This document shows positions 8,771 through 16,666 of a stretch of 64,000 nucleotides of DNA, piece after piece (the stretch's first letter is position 1; every line of letters begins with the position of its first letter). The position numbers were made by a program, and so were the translations under genes. The notes below the pieces were generated by a model. It had not been told where the DNA came from and ran no database searches. It was given only the letters and a program-made list of their open reading frames with translations. Source of the DNA: Kineococcus rhizosphaerae (lineage in GTDB: Bacteria; Actinomycetota; Actinomycetes; Actinomycetales; Kineococcaceae); NCBI RefSeq assembly GCF_003002055.1, contig NZ_PVZF01000002.1, positions 1 to 64,000 on the forward strand, read 5' to 3'.

Positions 8771-9639
8771 GCCGAGACCGTGGTGTCCAGGCCCAGGTCG
8801 AGCGTGCGGGAGTTCTGGGTCAGCGCCCCCACCGAGATCAGGTCGACCCCCGTCCCGGCGATCGCGCGGACCGTCGAGAGGTTCACCCCTCCGCTGGCCT
8901 CCACGAGCGCGCGCGAACGTTCCCTGACGACCCGGACCCCTTCGGTGAGGTCGGCCAGGGAGAAGTTGTCGAGCATCACGACGTCCACGCCGGCGGCGAG
9001 CACCGCCTCGAGCTGGTCGAGGCGGTCGACCTCCACCTCGATGACGGTGGTGTGCGACACGCTGTCCCGCACCGACTTCAGGGCCGTCGTGACGTCCAGC
9101 CCGGCGGCCAGCAGCACGGCGAGGTGGTTGTCCTTGACGAGCACCGCGTCCGAGAGGGACCACCGGTGGTTGTGCCCGCCGCCGGCGCGGACGGCGGCGC
9201 GTTCGAGGGCGCGCAGCCCGGGCGTCGTCTTGCGGGTGTCGACGATGCGGGCGTTCGTGCCGGCCACGGCCTCGACGAACGCCGCGGTGTGCGTCGCGAC
9301 GCCGGACAGGTGCTGCAGCAGGTTCAGCGCGATCCGCTCGGCGCGCAGCACGCCGCGGGCGGTGCCCCGGACGTGACCGAGGACGTCGCCGGCGGCGAAC
9401 CGGGTCCCGTCCGGGGCCAGCTCGAGGAGTTCCAGCGACCCGGCGGTCAGGTGAGCGGTCTGCGTGAACGCCTCGCGGGCGGCCCCGGTGCCGGCCAGGA
9501 CCCCGGGTTCGCGGGCCACGAGCTGGGCGTCGGCGACGGCGTCGGCGGGCAGCAGGGCCTCGCTCGTGACGTCGCCCCAGGGGGCGTCCTCGGCGAGGGC
9601 GAGGGTGACGACCTCGGCTGCTGGGGCGGCGGTTCTCAC
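8767..9639 (-). CDS. nadC: nicotinate-nucleotide pyrophosphorylase (carboxylating)
   Basis: A 290-residue quinolinate phosphoribosyltransferase that converts quinolinate and PRPP to nicotinate mononucleotide, the third step of de novo NAD synthesis. Recognised from ALAEDAPWGDVTSEALLP at the N-terminus, RIALNLLQHLSGVAT, IVDTRKTTPGLRALERAAVRAGGG split over its substrate loop, NHRWSLSDAVLVKDNH, and the C-terminal barrel strands VMLDNFSL and SVGALTQN. Length is normal. The GTG start and the TGA stop each overlap the neighbouring genes by 4 bases, so translation is coupled along nadA-nadB-nadC-nifS. Confidence 0.95.
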   Translation of the reverse strand: MRTAAPAAEVVTLALAEDAPWGDVTSEALLPADAVADAQLVAREPGVLAGTGAAREAFTQTAHLTAGSLELLELAPDGTRFAAGDVLGHVRGTARGVLRAERIALNLLQHLSGVATHTAAFVEAVAGTNARIVDTRKTTPGLRALERAAVRAGGGHNHRWSLSDAVLVKDNHLAVLLAAGLDVTTALKSVRDSVSHTTVIEVEVDRLDQLEAVLAAGVDVVMLDNFSLADLTEGVRVVRERSRALVEASGGVNLSTVRAIAGTGVDLISVGALTQNSRTLDLGLDTTVSA

Positions 9640-11204
9640 GGGGTCCTCCGGAAGCTGCGGCGGGTGGGGCGGTCGGGGGTGCGCGGGTGGTCGCCGCGGA
9701 AGTGCGCCCCCAGGCTCTCCTCGCGCCGGGTCGCGGCCGCGACGAGCAGGTGGGCCGCGAGCACGAGGTTGGAGTCCTCCCGCGCGCCGCGGGGCACGCC
9801 GAGGTCGTCGGGCCGGATCTCGACCGGGTCCTCCTGCGGGGTCAGGAGCTTGGTCGCGACCGCCAGCCCGGCCTCGTCGCGCACGAGCCCGGCGTGCTCC
9901 CACAGCGTCGCCTGGACGTCGCGCCGGCCCACGTGCGCGGCGACGGGCAGGGCGGGTTCGGCGACGTCGACGACCTCGTCCTCGAACCCGGCGGCGGTAC
10001 CGCCGCGGGCGATGTCGGCGACGACGGCCCCGCCGATGACGAGCGCCTCCAGCAGGGAGTTCGAGGCGAGCCGGTTCGCGCCGTGCACCCCGGAGCAGGC
10101 GACCTCGCCGGCGGCCCACAACCCGGGCAGGGAGGTGCGGCCGGCGGCGTCGGTGCGGACGCCGCCCATCCAGTAGTGGGCGGCGGGGGTCACCGGGACG
10201 GGCGTGGTCTCGGGGTCGATCCCGGCGCGCGCGCACAGCTGCGCGATGCCGGGGAACCGCTGGGCGAACGTGCGGCCCAGGGCGCCCGACACCCCGGTCG
10301 CGTCGAGCAGGACGGGGGCGCCGCCGTGCTCGGCCATCGCCGTCCCGATGGCCCGCGCGACGACGTCGCGGGGGGCCAGTTCGGCGCGCGGGTCGACCGC
10401 GGGCATGAACCGGTGCCCGGCGGCGTCGAGCAGCACGGCCCCCTCCCCGCGGACGGCCTCGGAGACGAGGAACGGGTCGGCGACGGCGGCCACGGTCGGG
10501 TGGAACTGGAAGAACTCCAGGTCCGCGACGAGGGCCCCGGCGCGGAACGCGGCGGCCAGCCCGTCGGCCGTGGCGACCACCGGGTTCGTGGTGCGGCTGT
10601 ACAGCTGCCCGGCGCCGCCGGTGGCCAGGACGACGGCGTCGGCGCGGACCCGCAGCAGGTGCGGGTGCTCGACCCCCTCGAGGAACTCGGCGCCGACGAC
10701 CCGGCCGTGCTCGGTGAGGAGGCCGACGAGGAACGCGTCCTCGTGGACCGCCGCGTCGCTGCGCCGCACGGCCGCGGCCAGGGCCTGCGAGATCGCCGCC
10801 CCCGTGCGGTCCCCGCCCGCGTGCAGGATGCGCGAGGTGGTGTGCGCCGCCTCCAGGCCGAGGGCCCAGCCGCCGGAGCGGCCGCGGTCGAAGTCCACGC
10901 CGCGTTCGGCCAGCACCCGCACGGCGGCCGGACCGGCCGCGCACAGCGCCCGCACGGCCGCCGGGCTGGACAGGCCCGCCCCCGCGGCGAGGGTGTCGGC
11001 GACGTGGACGGGGACGTCGGCGGCGCCCGTCGCCGCCGCGATCCCGCCCTGGGCGTAGTGGGTGCTGCCGTCGCCGAGGGAGGTCTTGGTGGCCAGGACG
11101 ACCCGCCCGGTCCGGGCGGCCTCCAGGGCCGCCGTCATCCCGGCGACCCCGGCCCCGACGACGAGGACGTCGGTGCGCAGCTCCACCGGCTCCGGGGACC
11201 TCAC
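9636..11204 (-). CDS. nadB: L-aspartate oxidase
   Basis: A 522-residue FAD enzyme oxidising aspartate to iminoaspartate for NadA. The N-terminal dinucleotide fold VVGAGVAGM (about 15-23), the active-site block STHYAQGGIAAA, HTTSRILHAGGDRTG and the C-terminal GLWAAGEVACSGVHGANRLASNSLLE are the succinate dehydrogenase/fumarate reductase flavoprotein signatures as found in NadB. A helical C-terminal domain follows (EDSNLVLAAHLLVAAATRREES). The final 30 residues are Arg/Pro-rich and variable. GTG start overlaps the nadA stop by 4 bases. Confidence 0.95.
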   Translation of the reverse strand: MRSPEPVELRTDVLVVGAGVAGMTAALEAARTGRVVLATKTSLGDGSTHYAQGGIAAATGAADVPVHVADTLAAGAGLSSPAAVRALCAAGPAAVRVLAERGVDFDRGRSGGWALGLEAAHTTSRILHAGGDRTGAAISQALAAAVRRSDAAVHEDAFLVGLLTEHGRVVGAEFLEGVEHPHLLRVRADAVVLATGGAGQLYSRTTNPVVATADGLAAAFRAGALVADLEFFQFHPTVAAVADPFLVSEAVRGEGAVLLDAAGHRFMPAVDPRAELAPRDVVARAIGTAMAEHGGAPVLLDATGVSGALGRTFAQRFPGIAQLCARAGIDPETTPVPVTPAAHYWMGGVRTDAAGRTSLPGLWAAGEVACSGVHGANRLASNSLLEALVIGGAVVADIARGGTAAGFEDEVVDVAEPALPVAAHVGRRDVQATLWEHAGLVRDEAGLAVATKLLTPQEDPVEIRPDDLGVPRGAREDSNLVLAAHLLVAAATRREESLGAHFRGDHPRTPDRPTRRSFRRTP

Positions 11205-12493
11205 GCCCCGACCGCCAGCATCCGTTCCACCGCCGTGCGCGCGTGCCCGGCGACGACGGGGTCGACGCTGACCTGGTTCACGACGCGGCCCTCGACGAGG
11301 GACTCCAGCACCCACGCGAGGTAGGCGGGGTGGATCCGGTACATCGTGGAGCAGGGGCACACGACCGGGTCCAGGCACTCGATCGTCAGGTCCGGGCGGG
11401 TGTCGGCCAGGCGCCGGACCATGTTGATCTCGGTGCCGACCGCGAACGCCTCACCGGGCTGCGCCGCGTCGATCGCGAGCTGGATGTAGCGCGTCGAACC
11501 GGCCTCGTCGGCGGCGTCGACGACCTCCATCGGGCACTCGGGGTGCACGATGACGCGGACGTCGGGGTTCTTGGCCCGCGCCTGCGCGATCTGGTCGACG
11601 GTGAACCGCTGGTGCACCGAGCACCAGCCGCGCCACAGGACGACGCGGGCGTCGCGCAGGGACTCCTCGGAGTTCCCGCCGCGGGGTTTGCGGGGGTCCC
11701 ACAACGGCATGTCGGCCACGTCGACGCCCATGGCCTTGGCGGTGTTGCGGCCCAGGTGCTGGTCGGGGAAGAACAGGACGCGCTGCCCGCGCTCGAACGC
11801 CCACTCCAGGACCTCGCGCGCGTTGGAACTGGTGCAGACGATGCCGCCGTGCTCGCCGCAGAAACCCTTGAGGTTCGCGGCGGAGTTCATGTACGTCACG
11901 GGGATGACGGGGACCCTGCCGTCGGCGTCGGGTTCGGTGCCGTAGACCGCCTCGAGCTGTTCCCAGCAGGCCTGCACGGCGTCGATGTCGGCCATGTCGG
12001 CCATCGAGCAGCCCGCCGCGAGGTTGGGCAGGATGACGGGCTGGTCGTCGGTGGTGAGCAGGTCCGCCGTCTCGGCCATGAAGTGCACGCCGCAGAACAC
12101 GACGAACTCGGCCTCGGGGTGCTGCTGCGACTGCTGGGCGAGCTGGAAGGAGTCGCCCACGAAGTCGGCGTACTGGACGATCTCGTCGCGCTGGTAGGCG
12201 TGGCCGAGGATCGTGACGCGCGAGCCGAGGGTCTGCCGGGCCGTGCGGATGCGGCGGTCGAGCTCGTCGGCGGGCAGCAACCGGTACTGCGCGGGGATCT
12301 GCTGCTGCACCGGCGCGTCGGCCGGGACGGGGTCCTGCCGGGACGCGCCCGCGCCGTACGTGGGCGCCGGCAGGGGCTGCCCCGGGACGGCGTCGAACTG
12401 CCACGGCGCGGTCGGCAGGTCGGGGTCGCAGGTGCTGTCGGCTCCGCCCGGCGCGCGGGTGAGCAGGGCGATCTGCGTGGGGACGGACGCCAT
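11201..12493 (-). CDS. nadA: quinolinate synthase
   Basis: A 430-residue long-form NadA that condenses iminoaspartate with dihydroxyacetone phosphate. It needs a [4Fe-4S] cluster; the likely ligands are Cys134 (VVFCGVHFMAE), Cys220 (HGGIVCTSSN) and Cys381 (CPCSTMYRIHP). Other family motifs: GHAYQRDEIVQYADFVGDS and CPMEVVDAAD. About 70 extra N-terminal residues before the conserved core are typical of actinobacterial NadA. ATG start; AAAGG about 9 bases upstream is a weak ribosome-binding site. It follows nrtR after 46 bases holding the 18-bp element shared with the mannanase leader. Confidence 0.95.
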   Translation of the reverse strand: MASVPTQIALLTRAPGGADSTCDPDLPTAPWQFDAVPGQPLPAPTYGAGASRQDPVPADAPVQQQIPAQYRLLPADELDRRIRTARQTLGSRVTILGHAYQRDEIVQYADFVGDSFQLAQQSQQHPEAEFVVFCGVHFMAETADLLTTDDQPVILPNLAAGCSMADMADIDAVQACWEQLEAVYGTEPDADGRVPVIPVTYMNSAANLKGFCGEHGGIVCTSSNAREVLEWAFERGQRVLFFPDQHLGRNTAKAMGVDVADMPLWDPRKPRGGNSEESLRDARVVLWRGWCSVHQRFTVDQIAQARAKNPDVRVIVHPECPMEVVDAADEAGSTRYIQLAIDAAQPGEAFAVGTEINMVRRLADTRPDLTIECLDPVVCPCSTMYRIHPAYLAWVLESLVEGRVVNQVSVDPVVAGHARTAVERMLAVGA

Positions 12494-12514
12494 CGTGCAG
12501 CCTTTTCTCGAGGA

Positions 12515-12532
12515 GTTCCTGTGAACGTTCCC
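12515..12532. repeat. 18-bp shared element, copy 2 (nrtR-nadA gap)
   Basis: GTTCCTGTGAACGTTCCC matches 17 of 18 bases with 1429-1446. It lies 22-39 bases upstream of the nadA start, in the untranslated gap after nrtR. The core GAACGTTC is a perfect palindrome and could be an operator or an internal promoter element. Confidence 0.6.
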
Positions 12533-12539
12533 GGACCGC

Positions 12540-13232
12540 TCAGGCGAGCGGGCCGGCGGACTGCAGCGGGCCGGCGGATCCCTCGGGGACCACGGCTCGG
12601 TAGAGCTTGGGGGGACGGTGGCGACCGCCGGTCTGGCGCTCGCCGGTCTCCACGACCGTCCCCGACCCCTCCACCTGCCGGCGGAAGTTCGCCGGGTCGA
12701 GGTGGCGCTGGAGGACGGCCTCGTGCACCTCGCGCAGCTGCGCGAGGGAGAACTGCTCGTCGAGGAAGTGCTGGGCCACGTGCGCGTGCTGGACCTTGGT
12801 CCGCAACCGCCACAGCGCGTACTGCACGATCTCGTCGTGGTCGAAGGCCAGGCCCGTGCAGTCGTCGGCCGAGGTCCAGCGGACGTTCTCGCCCTCGACG
12901 GCGGCGGCCGCCTCGTGGTTGCGCACGAGGGCGGAGTAGACGACGGACACGACGCGCTGGCCGGGGGAGCGGTCCGGGCGGCCGAAGGTGTAGAGCTGCT
13001 CCAGGTAGCTCGGCCGCAACCCGGTCGTCTCGGCCAGGGTCCGGCGCCCGGCCCCGCTCAGGCTCTCGGACGTGCGCACCCACCCCCCGGGCAGGGCCCA
13101 CTGGTCCGCGAACGGGTCCCGCGTGCGGCGCACCAGCGGGAGGTGCACGCGCACGTCGCCGCCCCGGTCGGGCAGCAGGGCGAAGATCACCGTCGAGACC
13201 GCGACGAGGATCGCCTGCTGGGAGGTGCTCAT
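12540..13232 (-). CDS. nrtR: NrtR-type Nudix transcriptional regulator of NAD synthesis
   Basis: A 230-residue protein with an N-terminal Nudix fold (DPFADQWALPGGWVRTSESL) and a C-terminal winged helix (FSLAQLREVHEAVLQRHLDPANFRRQVEGSG). The Nudix box is degenerate (GRRTLAETTGL in place of the REUXEE core), which fits NrtR regulators that sense ADP-ribose or NAD metabolites instead of hydrolysing them. It heads the same-strand nadABC-desulfurase cluster, the expected NrtR regulon. A 17-bp imperfect palindrome 28 bases upstream of its ATG is the candidate operator, implying autoregulation. No strong ribosome-binding site. It could also be annotated as a plain NUDIX hydrolase. Confidence 0.87.
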   Translation of the reverse strand: MSTSQQAILVAVSTVIFALLPDRGGDVRVHLPLVRRTRDPFADQWALPGGWVRTSESLSGAGRRTLAETTGLRPSYLEQLYTFGRPDRSPGQRVVSVVYSALVRNHEAAAAVEGENVRWTSADDCTGLAFDHDEIVQYALWRLRTKVQHAHVAQHFLDEQFSLAQLREVHEAVLQRHLDPANFRRQVEGSGTVVETGERQTGGRHRPPKLYRAVVPEGSAGPLQSAGPLA

Positions 13233-13260
13233 GGGAACTCAGGACCCCGGATCAGTAAGG

Positions 13261-13277
13261 GTGGTTCTGACAACAAC
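13261..13277. promoter_or_regulatory. candidate NrtR operator
   Basis: GTGGTTCTGACAACAAC reads GTTGTTGTCAGAACCAC on the nrtR strand, a 17-bp palindrome of form GTnGTTnTnAnAACnAC. Its place between the nrtR start and any upstream promoter suits autorepression of nrtR and the nad genes. Confidence 0.5.
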
Positions 13278-13385
13278 TGCGTCGGCGAGCACTGTAGGGC
13301 CGAGGGGGCCGGGGCCACAAGCCGTGCCCGGGGTCGGGGGCGGGACGCCCGCCGGGGCTTCGTCGCGATCGGCGCCGAATTCGGG

Positions 13386-13415
13386 GTGACAAGTCCGCGG
13401 GAGCAGTCGTACCGT
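13386..13415 (+). promoter_or_regulatory. promoter of the 13.4-kb leader transcript
   Basis: GTGACA (13386-13391), an 18-base spacer and TACCGT (13410-13415) form a sigma-70-like promoter. The same arrangement, GTGACA-18-TATGGT, occurs at 19086-19115 before the riboswitch. Predicted start is near 13422, just before a strong Shine-Dalgarno and the 12-codon ORF. Confidence 0.45.
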
Positions 13416-13447
13416 CGTAGGACACGGGAAGGAGGTGGTCCGAACAC

Positions 13448-13486
13448 ATGGTTTCTCATCGGACGCGTGAGGTGGCTGCCAGCTAG
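13448..13486 (+). CDS. possible 12-codon leader peptide
   Basis: A mini-ORF MVSHRTREVAAS ending in TAG. It is preceded by AAGGAGGTG (13429-13437), an almost ideal anti-16S match, and by a promoter-like pair. The stretch ACACATGGTTTCTCATCGG is markedly AT-richer than anything nearby, as expected if its sequence is constrained. After the TAG the frame stays open for 70 codons to a TGA at 13697-13699. It may be a regulatory leader for a downstream RNA or for the MFS gene; the MFS gene also has its own -10 and leaderless start. Not identified; confidence is limited by size. Confidence 0.35.
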   Translation: MVSHRTREVAAS

Positions 13487-13704
13487 CAGCTGCGCGACAG
13501 GACGCGGACCGCTCTGGTCGCCCCGCGCAGCGCGGCGAATCCACGGCAGTCACCGGGTCCCCGGGCGCCGGTCTGTCCAACCGGACCGCCCCGACGGTGT
13601 GATCACCGGCGGGCGGGAAGCGCCCGGGGACTTTCCTGCGTCCCCGCCGGCCCGCGCGAGCGCCGCCGGGAAGTTCCCCCGGACAACCACCTAGGCTGAG
13701 GCCC

Positions 13705-14991
13705 GTGACCTCACCACCCGTCGCCCGGCGACGGTTCCTCGCCGACACCACGCCGCTGCGCGAGGTCCCCGCCTTCCGGTGGTTGTGGATCGGGCAGTCG
13801 CTGGCCGGCATCGGGACCCAGCTGACCGTCGTCACCGTCGGGTTGCAGGTCTACGCCCTGACCTCCTCGACGTTCTCCGTCGGGCTCGTCGGGGTCTTCG
13901 CCCTCGTGCCCCTCGTCGGGCTCGGGCTGTACGGCGGGGCGCTCGTCGACGCCCACGACCGCCGCCGCGTCGCCCTGCTCGCCTCCGTCGTCCTGTGGGT
14001 CGTCTCCCTGGCCATCGCCGCGCAGGCCTGGTGGCACGTGGACTCCGTCGAACTGCTCTACGGCCTCGTCGCCGTGCAGAGCGCCGCCTTCGCGGTGAAC
14101 AACCCCGCGCGCTCGGCGATCGTCCCCGGGATCGTCCCCCGCCACCTGCTCCCGGCCGCGAACGCGCTGTCCGGCACGACCAACGCCATCGCCCTGACCG
14201 TGGGGCCGCTGCTGGCCGGCTTCCTCGTCGGCGGGTGGGGCTTCCAGGCCGCCTACACCGTGGACGCCGTGACCTTCGTCGCCGCGCTGGCCGGGGTGTG
14301 GCGCCTGCCCCCCATGCCGCCCGACGCTGGGGAGGAGGTGCGCCGGCCCGGGCTGCGCTCGGTCCTGGAGGGCATCGCGTTCCTCGGGACGCGGCCCAAC
14401 ATCCGGGCGACGTTCCTGGCCGACCTGTGCGCCATGGTGTTCGCGATGCCGCGCGTGCTGTACCCGGCCCTGGGGGCCGTCGAGCTCGGCGGCGGGGCCC
14501 GGACGGTCGGGATCCTCGGCGCGGGGTTCGCCGTGGGCTCGGTGCTGGCGGGGCTGTTCTCCGGCCGGCTGGGGGCGGTGCGCCGCCAGGGGGCCTTCGT
14601 CGTCGGGTGCGTGGTCGCCTACGGCGCGGCCGTCGCCGCCTTCGGGCTCGTGCTCGTGCTCGCCCCCGACGGGGCGGACTGGAAGCTGTGGCTGTGCGTC
14701 GTCCTGCTCGCCGCCTCGGGCGCGGCGGACGCCGTGAGCTCGATCTTCCGCGGGACCATCCTGCAGGTGGCCACCCCCGACGCCCTGCGCGGCCGGTTGC
14801 AGGGCGTGTTCATCGTCGTGGTGGCCGGCGGGCCCCGGCTCGGCGACCTCGTCCTCGGTTCGGCCGCCGACGGGATCGGCGAGGGCTTCGCGGCGCTGGC
14901 GGGGGGCGCGGCGTGCGTCGCCGGGGTCCTGGTGCTGGCGAACCGGCAGCGGGGGTTCCTGCGCTACGACGCGCGCCACCCCACGGCCTGA
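13705..14991 (+). CDS. MFS transporter (EntS/DHA3-like exporter)
   Basis: A 428-residue major facilitator. The opening LREVPAFRWLWIGQSLAGIGTQLTVV, the loop DAHDRRRVALLAS after helix 2, and the segment FAVNNPARSAIVPGIVPRHLLPAANAL are typical of the DHA3 group that includes enterobactin exporter EntS. Substrate is unknown; a siderophore or drug is possible, and ideR lies 3 kb away. The GTG at 13705 stands 7 bases after TAGGCT (13692-13697) without a ribosome-binding site, so it looks leaderless. A 7-bp hairpin follows the stop. Confidence 0.88.
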   Translation: MTSPPVARRRFLADTTPLREVPAFRWLWIGQSLAGIGTQLTVVTVGLQVYALTSSTFSVGLVGVFALVPLVGLGLYGGALVDAHDRRRVALLASVVLWVVSLAIAAQAWWHVDSVELLYGLVAVQSAAFAVNNPARSAIVPGIVPRHLLPAANALSGTTNAIALTVGPLLAGFLVGGWGFQAAYTVDAVTFVAALAGVWRLPPMPPDAGEEVRRPGLRSVLEGIAFLGTRPNIRATFLADLCAMVFAMPRVLYPALGAVELGGGARTVGILGAGFAVGSVLAGLFSGRLGAVRRQGAFVVGCVVAYGAAVAAFGLVLVLAPDGADWKLWLCVVLLAASGAADAVSSIFRGTILQVATPDALRGRLQGVFIVVVAGGPRLGDLVLGSAADGIGEGFAALAGGAACVAGVLVLANRQRGFLRYDARHPTA

Positions 14992-15030
14992 ACGGGGGAC
15001 GGCCCGCGGCGGACGCGGGCGCCGCTGCTG

Positions 15031-15048
15031 GGACCCGGTCACGGGTCC
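15031..15048 (+). terminator. hairpin after MFS gene
   Basis: GGACCCG GTCA CGGGTCC is a perfect 7-bp stem with a 4-base loop, 40 bases after the MFS stop. Another GC-rich hairpin (15003-15019) precedes it. No U-tract. Confidence 0.45.
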
Positions 15049-15194
15049 GCTGTGGGGATCCTGAGCCGTGGGTGAGCGCCGCCCGAGGGGTGGCGCGACC
15101 GGTTGCCGCAGTGGGGATCCCGCCCTCGTCGGCCGCGGTCCGGGTGACGTCCGGGATCGATCCCCGAATCCCCTCCGGGATCGCGGCGGAGCAG

Positions 15195-15200
15195 TACTGT
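15195..15200 (+). promoter_or_regulatory. -10 box for the NfeD-like/flotillin operon
   Basis: TACTGT fits TANNNT and lies 19-31 bases ahead of the two possible GTG starts of the NfeD-like gene. Immediately after it, GTGAGC at 15206 would give a different, non-conserved frame. No clear -35. Two GTGGGGATCC direct repeats (about 15051 and 15111) occur further upstream. Confidence 0.4.
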
Positions 15201-15230
15201 GCGGCGTGAGCGGACGAAGTGGGGGCACGC

Positions 15231-15476
15231 GTGGACCGCGAGGTGGTGGGTCGTCAGGGACGGGTCACGGTCCGCATCCGCGGGGCCGGCAGGCCGGGTG
15301 AGGTGACCGTGCAGGTCCGCGGCGCCACCGAGACCTTCATCGCCTACTGCGACGGCGAGGTGCTGCTCGGCGAGGCCGTGCTGGTGGCGGCCAGCCGGGG
15401 GGACCGGGCCGTCGAGGTGTACCCCGTCAACCAGTTGCGGGTGCCGCCGCGCACCCCGCCGGCCGAGGAGGACTGA
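15231..15476 (+). CDS. short NfeD-like OB-fold protein
   Basis: An 81-residue protein that appears to be only the C-terminal OB-fold of NfeD proteins (REVVGRQGRVTVRIRGAGRPGEV ... GEVLLGEAVLVAASRGDRAVEVYPV). It has no protease domain and no membrane helices. NfeD domains partner SPFH/flotillin proteins, and the flotillin gene starts 1 base after this stop, supporting the assignment. GTG at 15231 has GGGGG about 6 bases upstream; GTG at 15219 is an in-frame alternative adding 4 residues. Role: probable partner in membrane microdomain organisation (inference). Confidence 0.75.
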   Translation: MDREVVGRQGRVTVRIRGAGRPGEVTVQVRGATETFIAYCDGEVLLGEAVLVAASRGDRAVEVYPVNQLRVPPRTPPAEED

Positions 15477-15477
15477 C

Positions 15478-16626
15478 GTGTTCGGGTACCGCATCCCGCA
15501 GCCGGACGAGGCGCTGCTGATCTCCGGTCGTCGATCGCGCGACGGCGGGGAGACCCCCTTCCGCATCGTCACCGGCCACGGCGTGTTCGTCGTGCCGGTC
15601 CTGCGCCGCGCCAGCACGCTGACCCTGGCGATGCAGGAGGCCGAGGTCGACGAGGACTGCTACACGACCCAGGGGCTGGCGGTGCACGTCCGCGCGGTCA
15701 TCGCCTTCAAGGTCGGCGACGACACGGACAGCATCACCAAGGCGGCCCGCAGGTTCCGCCGCGACCAGCGGCAGATGCCGGCCCTCGTGGGCCGCATCTT
15801 CTCCGGCCACCTGCGCTCCATCGTCGGCAGCATGACGGTCGAGAGCATCATCCGCGACCAGCAGGCGCTGGCGGAGAACATCGTCGGCGCCTCCAAGCCC
15901 GAGCTGGCCCGGATCGGCCTGGTCGTCGACTCCCTGCAGATCAGCCAGATCGACGACAAGGACATCGGGTACATCGCGGCCCTGGCCAAACCCCACCAGG
16001 CCGAGGTCGACAAGGCCGCGGCGGTGGCCGCGGCCCGGGCGGCGCAGCAGGCCGCGGCGGCGGAGCAGGAGAGCGCCCGCAACCAGTCCGAGTACGCCCG
16101 TCAGACCGCCATCGTCCGGGCGCAGTACCAGGCGGAGGTGGACGCCGAGCAGCGCAAGGCCGCCGCGGCCGGGCCGCTCGCGGACGCCAGGGCGCAGCAG
16201 GCCGTCATCGAGGCCCAGCAGGAGGTCGCCCGGCGCAACGCCGAACTGCGGCGCGAGCAGCTGACGGCCGAGGTCGTCCGGCCCGCGGAGGCCGAGGCCG
16301 CCCGGGTCCGCATCGCCGCCGAGGCGGAGGCCGACGCGATCCGGCGCCGCGCGGAGGCGGCGGCCAGCAGCGACCGGATCGCCCTGGAGCAGCGCTTGAT
16401 CGAGCTGCTGCCCGAGATGGTCCGCGCGGCCGGTGCGGGCCTGGGGGGCGCGAACGTGACGGTCCTCAACGGGGCGACGGGGTTGAACGAGGTCGTCGCG
16501 CAGCTGGCGGGCCAGGGGTCGGCGGTCCTGCGGGCGGTGCTGGAGAACCTCGGGTCCGACGAACGGTCCGGCCCGGAGCCGGCGCGCGAGGAGGACGCCC
16601 GCCCCCGGGCCCAGCTCGAGCCCTGA
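15478..16626 (+). CDS. flotillin-like SPFH-domain protein
   Basis: A 382-residue flotillin homologue. An SPFH/band 7 domain (about 10-180, ending LARIGLVVDSLQISQIDDKDIGYI) is followed by a long Ala/Glu/Gln coiled coil (about 185-300) and a short hydrophobic tail (AAGAGLGGANVTVLNGATGLNEVVAQLAG split by Gly). Flotillins scaffold ordered membrane regions. Unlike FloA/FloT there is no obvious N-terminal membrane helix: the protein begins MFGYRIPQPDEALLISG. Membrane contact may need its own amphipathic segments or a partner. It is co-transcribed with the NfeD-like gene (1-base gap) and ends in a palindrome shared with the convergent photolyase gene. Confidence 0.88.
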   Translation: MFGYRIPQPDEALLISGRRSRDGGETPFRIVTGHGVFVVPVLRRASTLTLAMQEAEVDEDCYTTQGLAVHVRAVIAFKVGDDTDSITKAARRFRRDQRQMPALVGRIFSGHLRSIVGSMTVESIIRDQQALAENIVGASKPELARIGLVVDSLQISQIDDKDIGYIAALAKPHQAEVDKAAAVAAARAAQQAAAAEQESARNQSEYARQTAIVRAQYQAEVDAEQRKAAAAGPLADARAQQAVIEAQQEVARRNAELRREQLTAEVVRPAEAEAARVRIAAEAEADAIRRRAEAAASSDRIALEQRLIELLPEMVRAAGAGLGGANVTVLNGATGLNEVVAQLAGQGSAVLRAVLENLGSDERSGPEPAREEDARPRAQLEP

Positions 16627-16642
16627 CCGGCGCCGGTCAGGG
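16621..16642. terminator. 22-bp perfect palindrome between convergent genes
   Basis: The sequence from 16621 to 16642 is fully self-complementary, with core TGACCGGCGCCGGTCA, and includes the flotillin stop codon. It sits 25 bases before the photolyase stop and should terminate transcription from both sides. Confidence 0.7.
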
Positions 16643-16666
16643 TTCGCACTGGGCCCGGGGGAGGGG

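Larger units (their letters stand above)
13233..13704. other. 472-base gap between nrtR and MFS gene
   Basis: Apart from the NrtR box, a promoter and the mini-ORF described separately, this gap contains GC-rich short inverted repeats (for example CCGCGCAGCGCGG near 13523) and no convincing gene. The two divergent genes do not need this much space, so an RNA transcribed rightward from about 13422 is plausible. Confidence 0.4.

Noticed and set aside
15206-15301. Short open frame beginning GTGAGC five bases after the TACTGT box
   Set aside because: Spacing fits a leaderless start, but the product is Gly/Arg-rich with no conservation signal; the NfeD-like frame is the coherent one.
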